From contig CAVQJL010000007.1 of assembly GCA_963712815.1 (NCBI GenBank), positions 62,001-126,000 on the forward strand: a stretch of DNA of 64,000 nucleotides, written 5' to 3'. Shown here in pieces: positions 19,120 to 27,765 of this stretch. The position numbers were made by a program, and so were the translations under genes. The notes under the pieces were generated by a model, which was not told where the DNA came from, did not search any database, and was given only the letters and a program-made list of their open reading frames with translations. How positions within the stretch are numbered: the stretch's first letter is position 1; the number at the start of each line of letters is the position of its first letter. This DNA comes from RPQJ01 sp963712815 (lineage in GTDB: Bacteria; Pseudomonadota; Gammaproteobacteria; Steroidobacterales; Steroidobacteraceae).

Positions 19120-19812
19120 ATGCCCGTGAAGAAACCGTCTGCAAAGGCAACCAAGGCCAAGAAGACTGTTTCTGCCAAGGCCCCGAGCAAGCCCGTCGCC
19201 AAGGCGGCGAGCAAGGCGCCCGCCAAGGCCAAGTCGGCGGCGAAGCCGGCCGCTCCCAAGGCGGCGCGAAAGAAGGCGCCGGCACGTCCGCACGCAGCCG
19301 CGGCGGCGAAGCGGCCTGCCCCGCAGGTCAAGGAAGTCGAAGAGTCCGACGAGCGGCAAGGCGCGGGCGGCAGCCTGCTGTCCGGACCGCGCAACGTCCA
19401 GCCGTACGTCTCGCGCAAGGGCGAGGAGTACATGAGCAAGGAGCAGCTCGAGCACTTCCGCATGATCCTCTCGAGCTGGAAGCGGGACCTCATGCAGGAA
19501 GTCGACCGCACGATGCTGCACATGAAGGACGAGGCGGCCAATTTCCCGGATCCGAACGACCGGGCGACGCAGGAGTCCGAGTTCAGCCTCGAGCTGCGCA
19601 CCCGTGACCGGGAGCGCAAGCTGATTCGAAAGATCGACGAGGCCCTGAAGCGCCTCGAGGACGGCAGCTATGGCTACTGCCTCGAGACCGGCGAACCCAT
19701 CGGCGTCAAGCGCCTCGAGGCCCGACCGGTCGCAACATTGAGCGTCGAGGCGCAGGAGAGGCGTGAGCGACGCGAAAAGCAGTTCGGCGACCGCGACGAC
19801 TGGTATCGCTGA
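19120..19812 (+). CDS. dksA: RNA polymerase-binding transcription factor DksA with Lys/Ala/Pro-rich N-terminal extension
   Basis: A 230-residue DksA, about 80 residues longer than the Escherichia coli protein. DksA enters the RNA polymerase secondary channel and with ppGpp adjusts rRNA and amino-acid promoters. Residues 1-75 are almost only K, A, P, S (for example KAKKTVSAKAPSKPVAKAAS), like histone-H1-type tails. The coiled-coil tip DPNDRATQESEF keeps the DxxDxA motif. The finger region YGYCLETGEPIGVKRLEARP keeps a single Cys (C187), and the second half reads ATLSVEAQERRERR without cysteines, so it cannot bind zinc by four thiols. This one-Cys form is known from xanthomonads and alphaproteobacteria. 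Its end overlaps the start of gluQ by 50 bases. Confidence 0.92.
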   Translation: MPVKKPSAKATKAKKTVSAKAPSKPVAKAASKAPAKAKSAAKPAAPKAARKKAPARPHAAAAAKRPAPQVKEVEESDERQGAGGSLLSGPRNVQPYVSRKGEEYMSKEQLEHFRMILSSWKRDLMQEVDRTMLHMKDEAANFPDPNDRATQESEFSLELRTRDRERKLIRKIDEALKRLEDGSYGYCLETGEPIGVKRLEARPVATLSVEAQERRERREKQFGDRDDWYR

Positions 19813-20761
19813 CCCGCCCGGCCGCTACCGGGGGCGGTTTGCGCCGACCCCGAGCGGTCCCATCCACTTCGGATCCCTGGTCGCAGCGGTCGGCAGCTAT
19901 CTCGAGGCGCGCACCCGCGGCGGCGAATGGCTGGTCCGGATCGAGGACCTCGATCCGCCCCGGTGCCGCCCCGGCGCCGCAGACGAAATACTGCGCTCGC
20001 TCGAGCGGCTCGGGCTGACCTGGGACGGCCGCGTGGTGCACCAGAGCAGCCGGACCGACGCCTACCGGGCGGCATTCGATCGTCTTCGCTCCGAAGGCCG
20101 ACTGCTGGCCTGCCGCTGCTCGCGTGCCCAGCTCGCTGCCCTGCCGGAGAACCGACGGCGCGTGCCGGGCGAGGAGCTGGCCCACCCGGCGCCATGCGTG
20201 CCCGGATCTCACCGCGCCGCGAACGTCCCGGCGTGGCGATTCCGCGCATCCGATCTAGACATTGCTTTCGTGGACCGAGTCCAGGGTCCCCAGGGCCAGA
20301 ACGTCGCACGTTGCGGCGGTGATTTCGTGGTCCGACGACGCGACGGGCTGTTCGCCTACCAGCTCGCCGTGGTCGTGGACGACGCGGCACAGGGCATCAC
20401 CGACGTGGTTCGAGGCGCCGACCTGCTCGACAGCACGCCGCGACAGATTCTGCTGCAGCAGGCACTGCAACTGCCGCGACCGACATACATGCATCTACCA
20501 CTTGCCGTGGACGCATCGGGCGTTAAGCTCTCCAAGTCCGGCGACGCGCCTGCAGTGCTGCACGCGGCGCCGGCGGCACCGATCGTTGTGGCACTGGAAT
20601 TCCTGCGACAGGACCCGCCCGCAGGGCTCGGGCGGGCCCCACTCGACGAGGTGTGGAACTGGGCGCTGGAACACTGGCAGCCGTCGCGGCTTTCGGGCAT
20701 GCGCAGCGGCGCGGCACCGGCCGCAACAATCGACAAGGCGAGGACGGAGGTCCCGGCATGA
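19763..20761 (+). CDS. gluQ: glutamyl-Q tRNA(Asp) synthetase
   Basis: A 332-residue truncated class I synthetase that attaches glutamate to the queuosine base of tRNA-Asp. Signature motifs are RFAPTPSGPIHFGSLVAAVG (HIGH-like) and VKLSKSGDAPA (KMSKS-like). A Cys-rich insertion (ACRCSRAQL with a later APC) matches the zinc-binding region. There is no anticodon-binding domain, as expected for this family. GTG 19763 starts inside dksA, a usual partner. The stop overlaps the next ATG (ATGA), coupling it to phaR. Queuosine-synthesis genes queC and queE occur elsewhere in the window. Confidence 0.92.
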   Translation: MSDAKSSSATATTGIADPPGRYRGRFAPTPSGPIHFGSLVAAVGSYLEARTRGGEWLVRIEDLDPPRCRPGAADEILRSLERLGLTWDGRVVHQSSRTDAYRAAFDRLRSEGRLLACRCSRAQLAALPENRRRVPGEELAHPAPCVPGSHRAANVPAWRFRASDLDIAFVDRVQGPQGQNVARCGGDFVVRRRDGLFAYQLAVVVDDAAQGITDVVRGADLLDSTPRQILLQQALQLPRPTYMHLPLAVDASGVKLSKSGDAPAVLHAAPAAPIVVALEFLRQDPPAGLGRAPLDEVWNWALEHWQPSRLSGMRSGAAPAATIDKARTEVPA

Positions 20762-21282
20762 CCGCGAAGACGAAGACCACGCGCGCCAAGCGCGCTACCG
20801 GCACGGCCGCACGGGGCAGCCCACGCGTCATCCGCAAGTACCCGAATCGCCGCCTGTACGACACGGTAGAGAGCCGCTATGTCACGCTCGCCGACGTGCG
20901 CCGGCTCGTCGTCGAGCGGGTTGACTTCGTGGTGCTGGACCGCAAGACCCAGCAGGACATCACCCGGAGCATCCTCCTGCAGGTCATTGCCGAGCAGGAG
21001 GGTGCCGGAGAGTCGCTCATGAGTCGCGACTTCCTCTCGCAGGTGATACGCAGTTACGGAAGCGGCCTGCAGGACTTCGTCGGCCGTTACCTCGACGAGA
21101 GCCTGAAGCTCTTCACGCGCGAGCAGCGCGAACTGCGCGAACGCTTCAAGAGCGTCGTGGGTCTCGATCCGGTCGAGACCGTGACCGCACTGGCGCAGAA
21201 GAACTACCAGCGCTGGAAGGCCGTGCAGGAAGAGGTGTTCAGCCGGCTGCCCCGGCCGTGGGGCCGGGACGAGAAAGAGTAA
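20758..21282 (+). CDS. phaR: polyhydroxyalkanoate synthesis repressor PhaR
   Basis: A 174-residue protein. The PHB/PHA accumulation regulator DNA-binding domain is at residues 20-85 (VIRKYPNRRLYDTVESRYVT, then RKTQQDITRSILLQVIAEQE), followed by a helical region with LSQVIRSYGSGLQDFVGRYL. PhaR represses phasin genes and binds PHA granules in families where it was studied. ATG 20758 is chosen because it overlaps the gluQ stop and the DNA-binding domain follows normally. The presence of PhaR suggests the host stores polyhydroxyalkanoate, although no phaC is in this window. Confidence 0.85.
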   Translation: MTAKTKTTRAKRATGTAARGSPRVIRKYPNRRLYDTVESRYVTLADVRRLVVERVDFVVLDRKTQQDITRSILLQVIAEQEGAGESLMSRDFLSQVIRSYGSGLQDFVGRYLDESLKLFTREQRELRERFKSVVGLDPVETVTALAQKNYQRWKAVQEEVFSRLPRPWGRDEKE

Positions 21283-21307
21283 CGGGGCGCCCGCCCTCGA
21301 CCGGACA

Positions 21308-21333
21308 GCCCCTCCCGCTGGCGCGGAGGGGGC
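21308..21333. terminator. GC-rich hairpin between convergent phaR and pnp
   Basis: CCCCTCC and GGAGGGG form a seven-base stem separated by a nine-base loop in the 60-base gap between the convergent genes. There is no clear T tract on either strand, so it may serve as a weak bidirectional terminator or as mRNA 3'-end protection. Confidence 0.4.
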
Positions 21334-21342
21334 CCGCCGGGA

Positions 21343-23427
21343 TCAGCCGTCGACGCTGCGCATCGAGAGCCGCACGCGGCCCTGCCGGTCAACCTCGAGC
21401 ACTTTCACGCGGACCACGTCACCTTCCTTGAGCTTGTCGCTGACGCGCTCCACTCGCTCGTCCGAGATCTGCGAGATGTGCACCAGGCCGTCCTTGCCCG
21501 GCAGGATCTGGACGAAGGCGCCGAAGTCCATCAGGCGGACGACGCGGCCCTCGTAGATCGACCCGACCTCGACCTCGGACGTGATCAGCTCGATGCGACG
21601 CTGGGCCTCGCGACCGGCCGCGCCGTTGACCGAGGCGATCTTGACCGTGCCGTCGTTCTCGATGTCGATCGACGTGCCGGTCTCCTCGGTGATGGCGCGG
21701 ATGACCGCGCCGCCCTTGCCGATGACCTCGCGGATCTTCTCCGGGTCGATCTTCATCGTGATGATCGTGGGCGCCCACTCCGACATCTTCGGCCGCGGCG
21801 CGGATATGACCTTGGCCATCTCGCCCAGGATGTGCAGGCGCGCGTCGTGCGCGCGCTCGAGCGCCACCTGCATGATCTCGCGCGTGATGCCCTCGATCTT
21901 GATGTCCATCTGCAGCGCGGTGACGCCGTCGGAAGTGCCTGCGACCTTGAAGTCCATGTCGCCGAGGTGATCCTCGTCGCCGAGGATGTCGGTGAGCACC
22001 TGGAACTTGCCGCCTTCGAGCACGAGTCCCATGGCCACGCCTGCCACCGGCGCCTTGATCGGCACGCCGGCGTCCATCAGCGCGAGGCTGGTGCCGCACA
22101 CGGAAGCCATCGAGCTCGAACCGTTCGACTCGAGGACTTCGGACACGACGCGCAGGACGTACGGGAACTCGGTCATGTCAGGCATCACGGCGTTGACGCC
22201 GCGGCGCGCGAGGTTGCCGTGGCCGATCTCGCGGCGCTTCGGCGAGCCCATCATGCCCGTCTCGCCGACGCAGAACGGCGGGAAGTTGTAGTGCATCATG
22301 AACGGCTCTTTGCGTTCGCCCGCGAGCGCATCGATGATCTGCGCGTCGCGGCCGGTACCGAGCGTCGTCGTGACCAGCGCCTGGGTCTCGCCCCGGGTGA
22401 ACACCGCCGAGCCGTGGGTCCGGGGCAGCACGCCCGTCTGCACGGCAATGGGACGGACCGTGTTCATGTCGCGCCCGTCGATGCGGCGCTCGCCGGCGAT
22501 GATGCGGCGACGAACGATGTTGTACTCGAGGCGGCCGATCTCGTCGACGACCTTGCGCGCGTCGAACTGCGGCGTCTCGCCCGCGGCCAACGCTGCGACC
22601 GCCGCCTTCTTGATCTCGCCGACTTTCGCGTAGCGGGCCTGCTTCTCGGTGATGGTGTAGGCCTCGCCGAGCGCCGCTTCGGCCTGCGCCGCGACCGCTG
22701 CCACAAGGGCGGTGTCCTCGGCGGGAGCCGACCAGTCCCAGGCCGGCTTGCCAGCCTCGGCGGCGAGTTCGCGGATCGCCTTGATGGCGACCTGCATCTG
22801 CTCGTGGCCGAACACGACGGCGCCGAGCATGACCGCTTCGGGGAGCATCTTCGCCTCGGACTCGACCATCAGGACCGCGTCGGCGGTTCCGGCCACCACG
22901 AGGTCGAGTTGTGATGTCTTGAGGTCCTCGAGCGTCGGGTTGAGCAGGTACTGCCCGTCGCGATAGCCCACCTTGGCGGCGGCGATAGGCCCCTTGAACG
23001 GCATGCCCGAGAGGCACAGCGCGGCGGAGGCACCGAGCATCGCGGGAATGTCCGAGTCGATGTTGGGGTCGAGCGACACCACCGTCGGCACGACCTGCAC
23101 CTCATTATAGAACCCTTCCGGGAACAACGGCCGGATGGGCCGGTCGATCAGGCGCGAGGTCAGCGTCTCCTTCTCGGAGGGGCGACCTTCCCGCTTGAAG
23201 AACCCGCCCGGGATGCGGCCCGCCGCATACGTCTTCTCGACGTAGTTGACGGTTAGCGGGAAGAATTCCTTGTTGGGATCCGCGTTCTTCCGGCCAACGG
23301 CCGTGACGAGCACGACGGTGTCACCCATGGAAACGAGGACGGCGCCGTCCGCCTGGCGGGCGAGGCGCCCGGTCTCGAGCGTGACGGTGTGCGGGCCGAA
23401 CTGAAAGGTTTTGGTGTGGACTGTCAC
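21343..23427 (-). CDS. pnp: polyribonucleotide nucleotidyltransferase (PNPase)
   Basis: A 694-residue phosphorolytic 3'-5' exoribonuclease, trimeric and part of the degradosome. It has two RNase PH-like cores (first with IPGGFFKREGRPSEKETLTS, second with LPRTHGSAVFTRGETQALVT). A KH domain (KIREVIGKGGAVIRAITEET) and an S1 domain (YEGRVVRLMDFGAFVQILPG) follow. GTG 23427 gives the usual N terminus VTVHTKTFQFGPHTVTLETG; an upstream in-frame start adds 19 residues not seen in the family. It follows rpsO with an intergenic hairpin, as in other Gammaproteobacteria, where PNPase controls its own mRNA. Confidence 0.96.
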   Translation of the reverse strand: MTVHTKTFQFGPHTVTLETGRLARQADGAVLVSMGDTVVLVTAVGRKNADPNKEFFPLTVNYVEKTYAAGRIPGGFFKREGRPSEKETLTSRLIDRPIRPLFPEGFYNEVQVVPTVVSLDPNIDSDIPAMLGASAALCLSGMPFKGPIAAAKVGYRDGQYLLNPTLEDLKTSQLDLVVAGTADAVLMVESEAKMLPEAVMLGAVVFGHEQMQVAIKAIRELAAEAGKPAWDWSAPAEDTALVAAVAAQAEAALGEAYTITEKQARYAKVGEIKKAAVAALAAGETPQFDARKVVDEIGRLEYNIVRRRIIAGERRIDGRDMNTVRPIAVQTGVLPRTHGSAVFTRGETQALVTTTLGTGRDAQIIDALAGERKEPFMMHYNFPPFCVGETGMMGSPKRREIGHGNLARRGVNAVMPDMTEFPYVLRVVSEVLESNGSSSMASVCGTSLALMDAGVPIKAPVAGVAMGLVLEGGKFQVLTDILGDEDHLGDMDFKVAGTSDGVTALQMDIKIEGITREIMQVALERAHDARLHILGEMAKVISAPRPKMSEWAPTIITMKIDPEKIREVIGKGGAVIRAITEETGTSIDIENDGTVKIASVNGAAGREAQRRIELITSEVEVGSIYEGRVVRLMDFGAFVQILPGKDGLVHISQISDERVERVSDKLKEGDVVRVKVLEVDRQGRVRLSMRSVDG

Positions 23428-23472
23428 GATGGTGTCCAGTGCTACATGAGCTTTGTGGTGTGCGGAAACGAA

Positions 23473-23495
23473 TCCGGCCCGCATTGCGGGCCGGA
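23473..23495 (-). promoter_or_regulatory. rpsO-pnp intergenic hairpin
   Basis: A perfect ten-base inverted repeat (TCCGGCCCGC / GCGGGCCGGA) with a three-base loop lies in the 79-base gap between rpsO and pnp. It has no good T tract. In E. coli this gap carries an rpsO terminator and the RNase III-cut leader hairpin used for pnp autoregulation; the position suggests an equivalent. Confidence 0.55.
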
Positions 23496-23506
23496 GATTC
23501 GGGCGA

Positions 23507-23776
23507 TCAGCGGCGCAGGCCGAGCCGGCTGACGACTTCCTGGTAGCGCCCGAGATCGGTCGCCTTGAGGTGGTCGAGGAGCTTTCGCCTCTGCGTCACG
23601 AGCTTCAGCAGCCCGCGACGTGAGGAATGGTCGCCCTTGTGGACGCTGAAGTGCTGGCCGAGGTCGGTGATGCGCGCCGAGAGCAGCGCGATCTGGACCT
23701 CCGGCGACCCGGTGTCGTTCGCGCCGCGACGGTATCCGTCGACGATCTCGGCCTTGCGCTCGGTGGACAGTCCCAT
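23507..23776 (-). CDS. rpsO: 30S ribosomal protein S15
   Basis: An 89-residue ribosomal protein that binds 16S rRNA early in assembly. The sequence MGLSTERKAEIVDGYRRGAN and the conserved SPEVQIALLSARITDLGQHF and DHSSRRGLLKLVTQRRKLLD are unmistakable. It stands between truB and pnp with its own promoter inside the truB 3' end. Confidence 0.98.
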   Translation of the reverse strand: MGLSTERKAEIVDGYRRGANDTGSPEVQIALLSARITDLGQHFSVHKGDHSSRRGLLKLVTQRRKLLDHLKATDLGRYQEVVSRLGLRR

Positions 23777-23820
23777 CGTATGGAAACCTCGGTGCCTTTT
23801 ACCCTTGAATTGAGCCGCGC

Positions 23821-23850
23821 ATTCTAAACCGCAATGAGCGGCTCACTCAA
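23821..23850 (-). promoter_or_regulatory. rpsO promoter
   Basis: On the minus strand TTGAGT (23845-23850) and TAGAAT (23821-23826) are separated by 18 bases and lie about 45 bases before the rpsO ATG, overlapping the last codons of truB. This would allow rpsO-pnp transcription independent of the nusA operon. Confidence 0.5.
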
Positions 23851-24806
23851 GCCGAAGCTTTCGCTGGGCCGGCGGCACCCGGCACGAACAGCCGCACCAC
23901 GCGCACCGCGGCTGCGGACGCCGGCTCCACGAGGCCGAGGAAGCGGCCGGACGGGTCGTACGCCCGTGACAGTCCGGGGGGTCGCTCGCCCGCCAGCATC
24001 ACCGTCCTGCCCTGGCACAGGTGGAGGCTCTGCACGTCGTCGAGGTCGAGCCTCGGCAGACCGACCAGGGCCGTGTCCGCCGGCAGCAGCCAGGCCGGAC
24101 GCTCCGCGTCGCCGGGCCCGCCGGCGACCCACGCCTCGATGGTCGCGAGGGTCACCATGGCCGCGGGATCGAACGGCTCGACCCACAGGCGTCGCAGCTC
24201 GCACAGGTGTCCCAGCGTTCCGAGCGCCGCTGCGATCTCCTCGCCCAGCACGCGGATATAGGTGCCCTTGGAGCACTCCACCTCGAACTCGATCTGGTCG
24301 TCGTGAAGTTCCAGGAGTTCCATGCGGTGGAGGACCACCGGTCGGGGCACCCGCTCGACCTCCTCGCCTCGCCGCGCGAGTTCGTACAGCGGTCGCCCCT
24401 GGTGCTTGAGCGCCGAGTACATCGGCGGAACCTGCTCGCGTTTGCCGACCATCGACGCGAGGACCGCGGCGACCTGCGGCCGGGCGAGCCCCGGAACTGC
24501 GGCCGTGCCCACGACCTGCCCCTCCGCATCGCCGGTATCGGTGGCGGTCCCGAGTCGCAGCCGGGCGCGGTAGGCCTTGGCCGAGCCGAGCAGCACGCCG
24601 CAGGCCTTGGTCGCCTGGCCGAAGCACAGCGGCAGCATGCCGCTCGCCATGGGATCGAGGGTGCCGGCGTGGCCCGCCTTGGCCGCGCGCAGCAGTCGAC
24701 GCACTCGCTGCAGCACGGTCGTCGAGCCCGGGCCCGCGGGCTTGTCGAGCAGGACGACGCCGTCGAGATCCCGCCAGCGCGGCCGCTCGTCCGCGCCTCG
24801 CGTCAC
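23847..24806 (-). CDS. truB: tRNA pseudouridine(55) synthase
   Basis: A 319-residue enzyme converting U55 of the tRNA T loop to pseudouridine. The catalytic Asp is in GHAGTLDPMASGMLPLCFGQ. KAYRARLRLGTATDTGDAEG and VECSKGTYIRVLGEEIAAAL are family motifs, and a C-terminal PUA-like domain with LSRAYDPSGRFLGLVEPA follows. GTG 24806 overlaps the rbfA stop as GTGA, showing coupling. Confidence 0.95.
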   Translation of the reverse strand: MTRGADERPRWRDLDGVVLLDKPAGPGSTTVLQRVRRLLRAAKAGHAGTLDPMASGMLPLCFGQATKACGVLLGSAKAYRARLRLGTATDTGDAEGQVVGTAAVPGLARPQVAAVLASMVGKREQVPPMYSALKHQGRPLYELARRGEEVERVPRPVVLHRMELLELHDDQIEFEVECSKGTYIRVLGEEIAAALGTLGHLCELRRLWVEPFDPAAMVTLATIEAWVAGGPGDAERPAWLLPADTALVGLPRLDLDDVQSLHLCQGRTVMLAGERPPGLSRAYDPSGRFLGLVEPASAAAVRVVRLFVPGAAGPAKASA

Positions 24807-25204
24807 TGCGAATCGTCTTCGGGCGGCTGGTCGTCGGCCGGGTGCCGCGCGGCGTCCTCGCGCACGGCGCGCGTGATGAGTTCGTCGAGCCGCTGGCTCT
24901 GCTCGAGCTCGGCGTCGGGCTGGAAGTGTATGTACGGCGCGATCCGCAGGCGCAGCGCGCGCCCGAGCGGGCCACGCAGGTAGCCGGCCGCCTCGTCGAG
25001 GATCTCCTGCTGCAAGGGATCGTGCGCGTCGCCCGTGAGCAGCTGGAAGTGAACCCAGGCGTGCGAGAGGTCCGGCGACATCTTGACGTGCGTGATCGTC
25101 ACCGGCTTGAGGCGCGGGTCACGAACCTCGCGGCGCAGCATGTCGGCCAGCACGCGCTGCACCTGCTCGGCGACGCGGCGTGCACGCGGGATTTCACGCG
25201 GCAT
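24803..25204 (-). CDS. rbfA: 30S ribosome-binding factor A
   Basis: A 133-residue 16S rRNA processing and cold-adaptation factor. It opens with RARRVAEQVQRVLADMLRRE and continues with VRDPRLKPVTITHVKMSPDL and APYIHFQPDAELEQSQRLDE, all family features. ATG 25204 is preferred to an upstream in-frame start because the family begins at this point. It lies ten bases after infB and overlaps truB. Confidence 0.93.
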   Translation of the reverse strand: MPREIPRARRVAEQVQRVLADMLRREVRDPRLKPVTITHVKMSPDLSHAWVHFQLLTGDAHDPLQQEILDEAAGYLRGPLGRALRLRIAPYIHFQPDAELEQSQRLDELITRAVREDAARHPADDQPPEDDSQ

Positions 25205-25214
25205 GGCGTTCAGG

Positions 25215-27752
25215 TCACGCGGTCCGCGCGACCTCGACCCTCGCGTAACACTCGATCTGGTCACCGGCCCTGATGTCGTTGTAGTTGCGCACCCCGATGC
25301 CGCATTCGGTGCCGGCACGGACCTCGTTCACGTCGTCCTTGAAGCGACGCAGCGAATCGAGCTCGCCCTGGTGGATCACCACGTTGTCACGAAGCACGCG
25401 CACCGGGTTGCCGCGCTTGATGCCGCCCTCGACCACCAGGCAGCCCGCGACGGTGCCGAACTGGCTCGAGCGGAACACTTCGCGAACCTCGGCGAGGCCG
25501 ACGATCTGCTCCTTGATCTCGGGCTTGAGCATGCCGGAGACGGCCAGTTTCAGGTCGTCGATCGCCTCGTAGATGATGCTGTAGTAGTTGATCGGGATGC
25601 CGCTGTCCTTGAGCGCGGCGCGGGCGGCGCTGTCGGCGCGTACGTTGAAGCCGATGATCCGCGCCTTCGAGGCGGCGGCGAGCGTCACGTCCGACTCGGT
25701 TATGCCGCCGACGCCGCTCGCGATCACCTTGACGGCAACCTCGTCGGTGCCGACCTTCGAGAGCGCGTCGCGCAGCGCCTCGGCGCTGCCCTGCACGTCG
25801 GCCTTGACGATGATCTGGATGTTGGCGCTCGCCTGCTCGCCCATCTGCGAGAAGACGTCCTCGGCCTTCTTCGCGGCGCTCGCGAGCCGCACGTCGCGGA
25901 ACTTGCCCTGCCGGTAGAGCGCCACCTCGCGTGCCTTGCGCTCGCTCTCGACCGCGATCAGGTCGTCGCCCGCGTTCGGTGCGTTCGACAGACCCAGCAC
26001 GGCGATCGGCGTCGACGGCCCCGCCTCACCGACCTGCTTGCCGGCCGCGTCGAACATGGCCCTGACGCGCCCGAATTCCTGCCCGGCGATGATCGGGTCG
26101 CCCGCCTTGAGGGTACCGCGCTTGACGAGGACCGTGGCGACCGCGCCGCGACCCTTCTCGATGCTCGACTCGAGCACCACGCCCAGCGCCGAACCGTCGA
26201 CCGGGGCCCTCAGGTCGAGCACCTCCGCCTGCAGCAGGATGGACTCGAGCAACTGGTCGATGCCGGCGCCGGTGTGCGCGGAGACGTTGACGAACATCGT
26301 GTCGCCGCCCCACTCCTCCGGGATGACCTCGTGCTTGCCGAGGTCGTTGCGCACCCGGTCCGGGTCCGCACCGTACTTGTCGATCTTGTTCACCGCGACG
26401 ACGATCGCCACGTTGGCGGCCTTGGCGTGCTGGATCGCCTCGATGGTCTGCGGCATGACGCCGTCGTCGGCCGCAACCACCAGCACCACGATGTCGGTCA
26501 CGTGGGCGCCGCGGGCACGCATCGCGGTGAACGCGGCGTGGCCGGGCGTATCGATGAAGGTGATGAGCCCCTTCGGCGTCTCCACCTGATAGGCGCCGAT
26601 GTGCTGGGTGATGCCGCCGGCCTCGCCGGCTGCGACCTTGGCGCGGCGGATGTAGTCGAGCAGCGACGTCTTGCCGTGGTCGACGTGGCCCATGATGGTG
26701 ACCACCGGCGGCCTCGGCAATGCCTCGATCTCGCCCTCCTGCGCCTTGATCTGGTCCTCGAACTCGTCCTCCTTGAGGCGCACGGGCGTGTGCCCGAACT
26801 CCTCGACGACGAGTTGGGCCGTGTCCTGGTCGATGGGCTGGTTGATGGTCGCCATCACGCCCATCTTCATCATGGTCTTGATGACCTCGTTGGCCTTCAC
26901 GGCCATGCGGTTGGCGAGCTCGCCGACCGTGATGGTCTCGGGCAGCTGGACCTCCCGCTTGACCGGCGCCGTGGGCTGGGCGAACTCGCCGCCGCGCGCG
27001 TCCACGCTGACGTGGACCTGGCGCCTGAACCGGCTCGCCGCCTGCTTCTTCTTGAAGCGTGCGCCGGCGCCAGCCCCGACGTGCAGCTCCTGGCGACCGT
27101 ACTTGGTCGTGCCCTTGCGCTGGTCCGTCGGTTCGGCCGCACGCGGCTTGGGCGCCGGCGGGACTGGCTGGGCCGGCTCCGCCGCGCGGCGCTCCGCCTC
27201 GATGCGGTCACGCTCGGCCTGCTCGCGCTGCCGGATCTCGGCCTGGTGGCGGGCCTCCTCGTCGGCGCGTGCCTGCGCCTCGTCGTCCACGCGGCGGCGC
27301 GCCTCGGCGTCCAGCCGCTCCCGCTCGCGTTGCTCCGCATCCCGCAGCTCGGCCTCGCGCCGCTCGGCCTCGGCGCGCTCGGCCTCCTCCGCATGGCGCA
27401 CCCGATCGACCTCTTCCTGGCGCTGCCGCTGCTCTTCCTCGAGGACCGTGCGATTGAGGTAGGTCTTCTTGACCCGGACCTCGACATTGACCGTGCGCGC
27501 ACGGCCGAGCGGCGAGGCGACCTTGATCTCCTGCTGCGCCTTGCGCTTCAACGTGATCTTGCGCGGCGCGGCGGCGTCCTCCTCGCGACCGTGCGCGCGG
27601 CGCAGGTGCGTGAGGAGCTCCATCTTGGCCTCGTCGCTGATGATGTCGTCCGCTCCCGCGACCTTGATGCCGGCCTCGTCGAGCTGCGTAAGCAGTCGAT
27701 CGACCGGCACCTTGAGCACCTCTGCGAACTGGCTGACCGTCACTTCCGCCAT
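25215..27752 (-). CDS. infB: translation initiation factor IF-2
   Basis: An 845-residue GTPase that places initiator tRNA on the 30S subunit. The N-terminal IF2-N module (VTVSQFAEVLKVPVDRLLTQ) is followed by a long charged Glu/Arg/Ala segment at about residues 95-200. The G domain has G1 GHVDHGKTSLLDYIRRAKVA, G3 DTPGHAAFTAMRARG and G4 VNKIDKYGADPDR; IF2-specific domains II-IV end with CYARVEVARTA. Length and order (nusA upstream, rbfA downstream) are canonical. Confidence 0.97.
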   Translation of the reverse strand: MAEVTVSQFAEVLKVPVDRLLTQLDEAGIKVAGADDIISDEAKMELLTHLRRAHGREEDAAAPRKITLKRKAQQEIKVASPLGRARTVNVEVRVKKTYLNRTVLEEEQRQRQEEVDRVRHAEEAERAEAERREAELRDAEQRERERLDAEARRRVDDEAQARADEEARHQAEIRQREQAERDRIEAERRAAEPAQPVPPAPKPRAAEPTDQRKGTTKYGRQELHVGAGAGARFKKKQAASRFRRQVHVSVDARGGEFAQPTAPVKREVQLPETITVGELANRMAVKANEVIKTMMKMGVMATINQPIDQDTAQLVVEEFGHTPVRLKEDEFEDQIKAQEGEIEALPRPPVVTIMGHVDHGKTSLLDYIRRAKVAAGEAGGITQHIGAYQVETPKGLITFIDTPGHAAFTAMRARGAHVTDIVVLVVAADDGVMPQTIEAIQHAKAANVAIVVAVNKIDKYGADPDRVRNDLGKHEVIPEEWGGDTMFVNVSAHTGAGIDQLLESILLQAEVLDLRAPVDGSALGVVLESSIEKGRGAVATVLVKRGTLKAGDPIIAGQEFGRVRAMFDAAGKQVGEAGPSTPIAVLGLSNAPNAGDDLIAVESERKAREVALYRQGKFRDVRLASAAKKAEDVFSQMGEQASANIQIIVKADVQGSAEALRDALSKVGTDEVAVKVIASGVGGITESDVTLAAASKARIIGFNVRADSAARAALKDSGIPINYYSIIYEAIDDLKLAVSGMLKPEIKEQIVGLAEVREVFRSSQFGTVAGCLVVEGGIKRGNPVRVLRDNVVIHQGELDSLRRFKDDVNEVRAGTECGIGVRNYNDIRAGDQIECYARVEVARTA

Positions 27753-27765
27753 GGGGGACCTCCGC

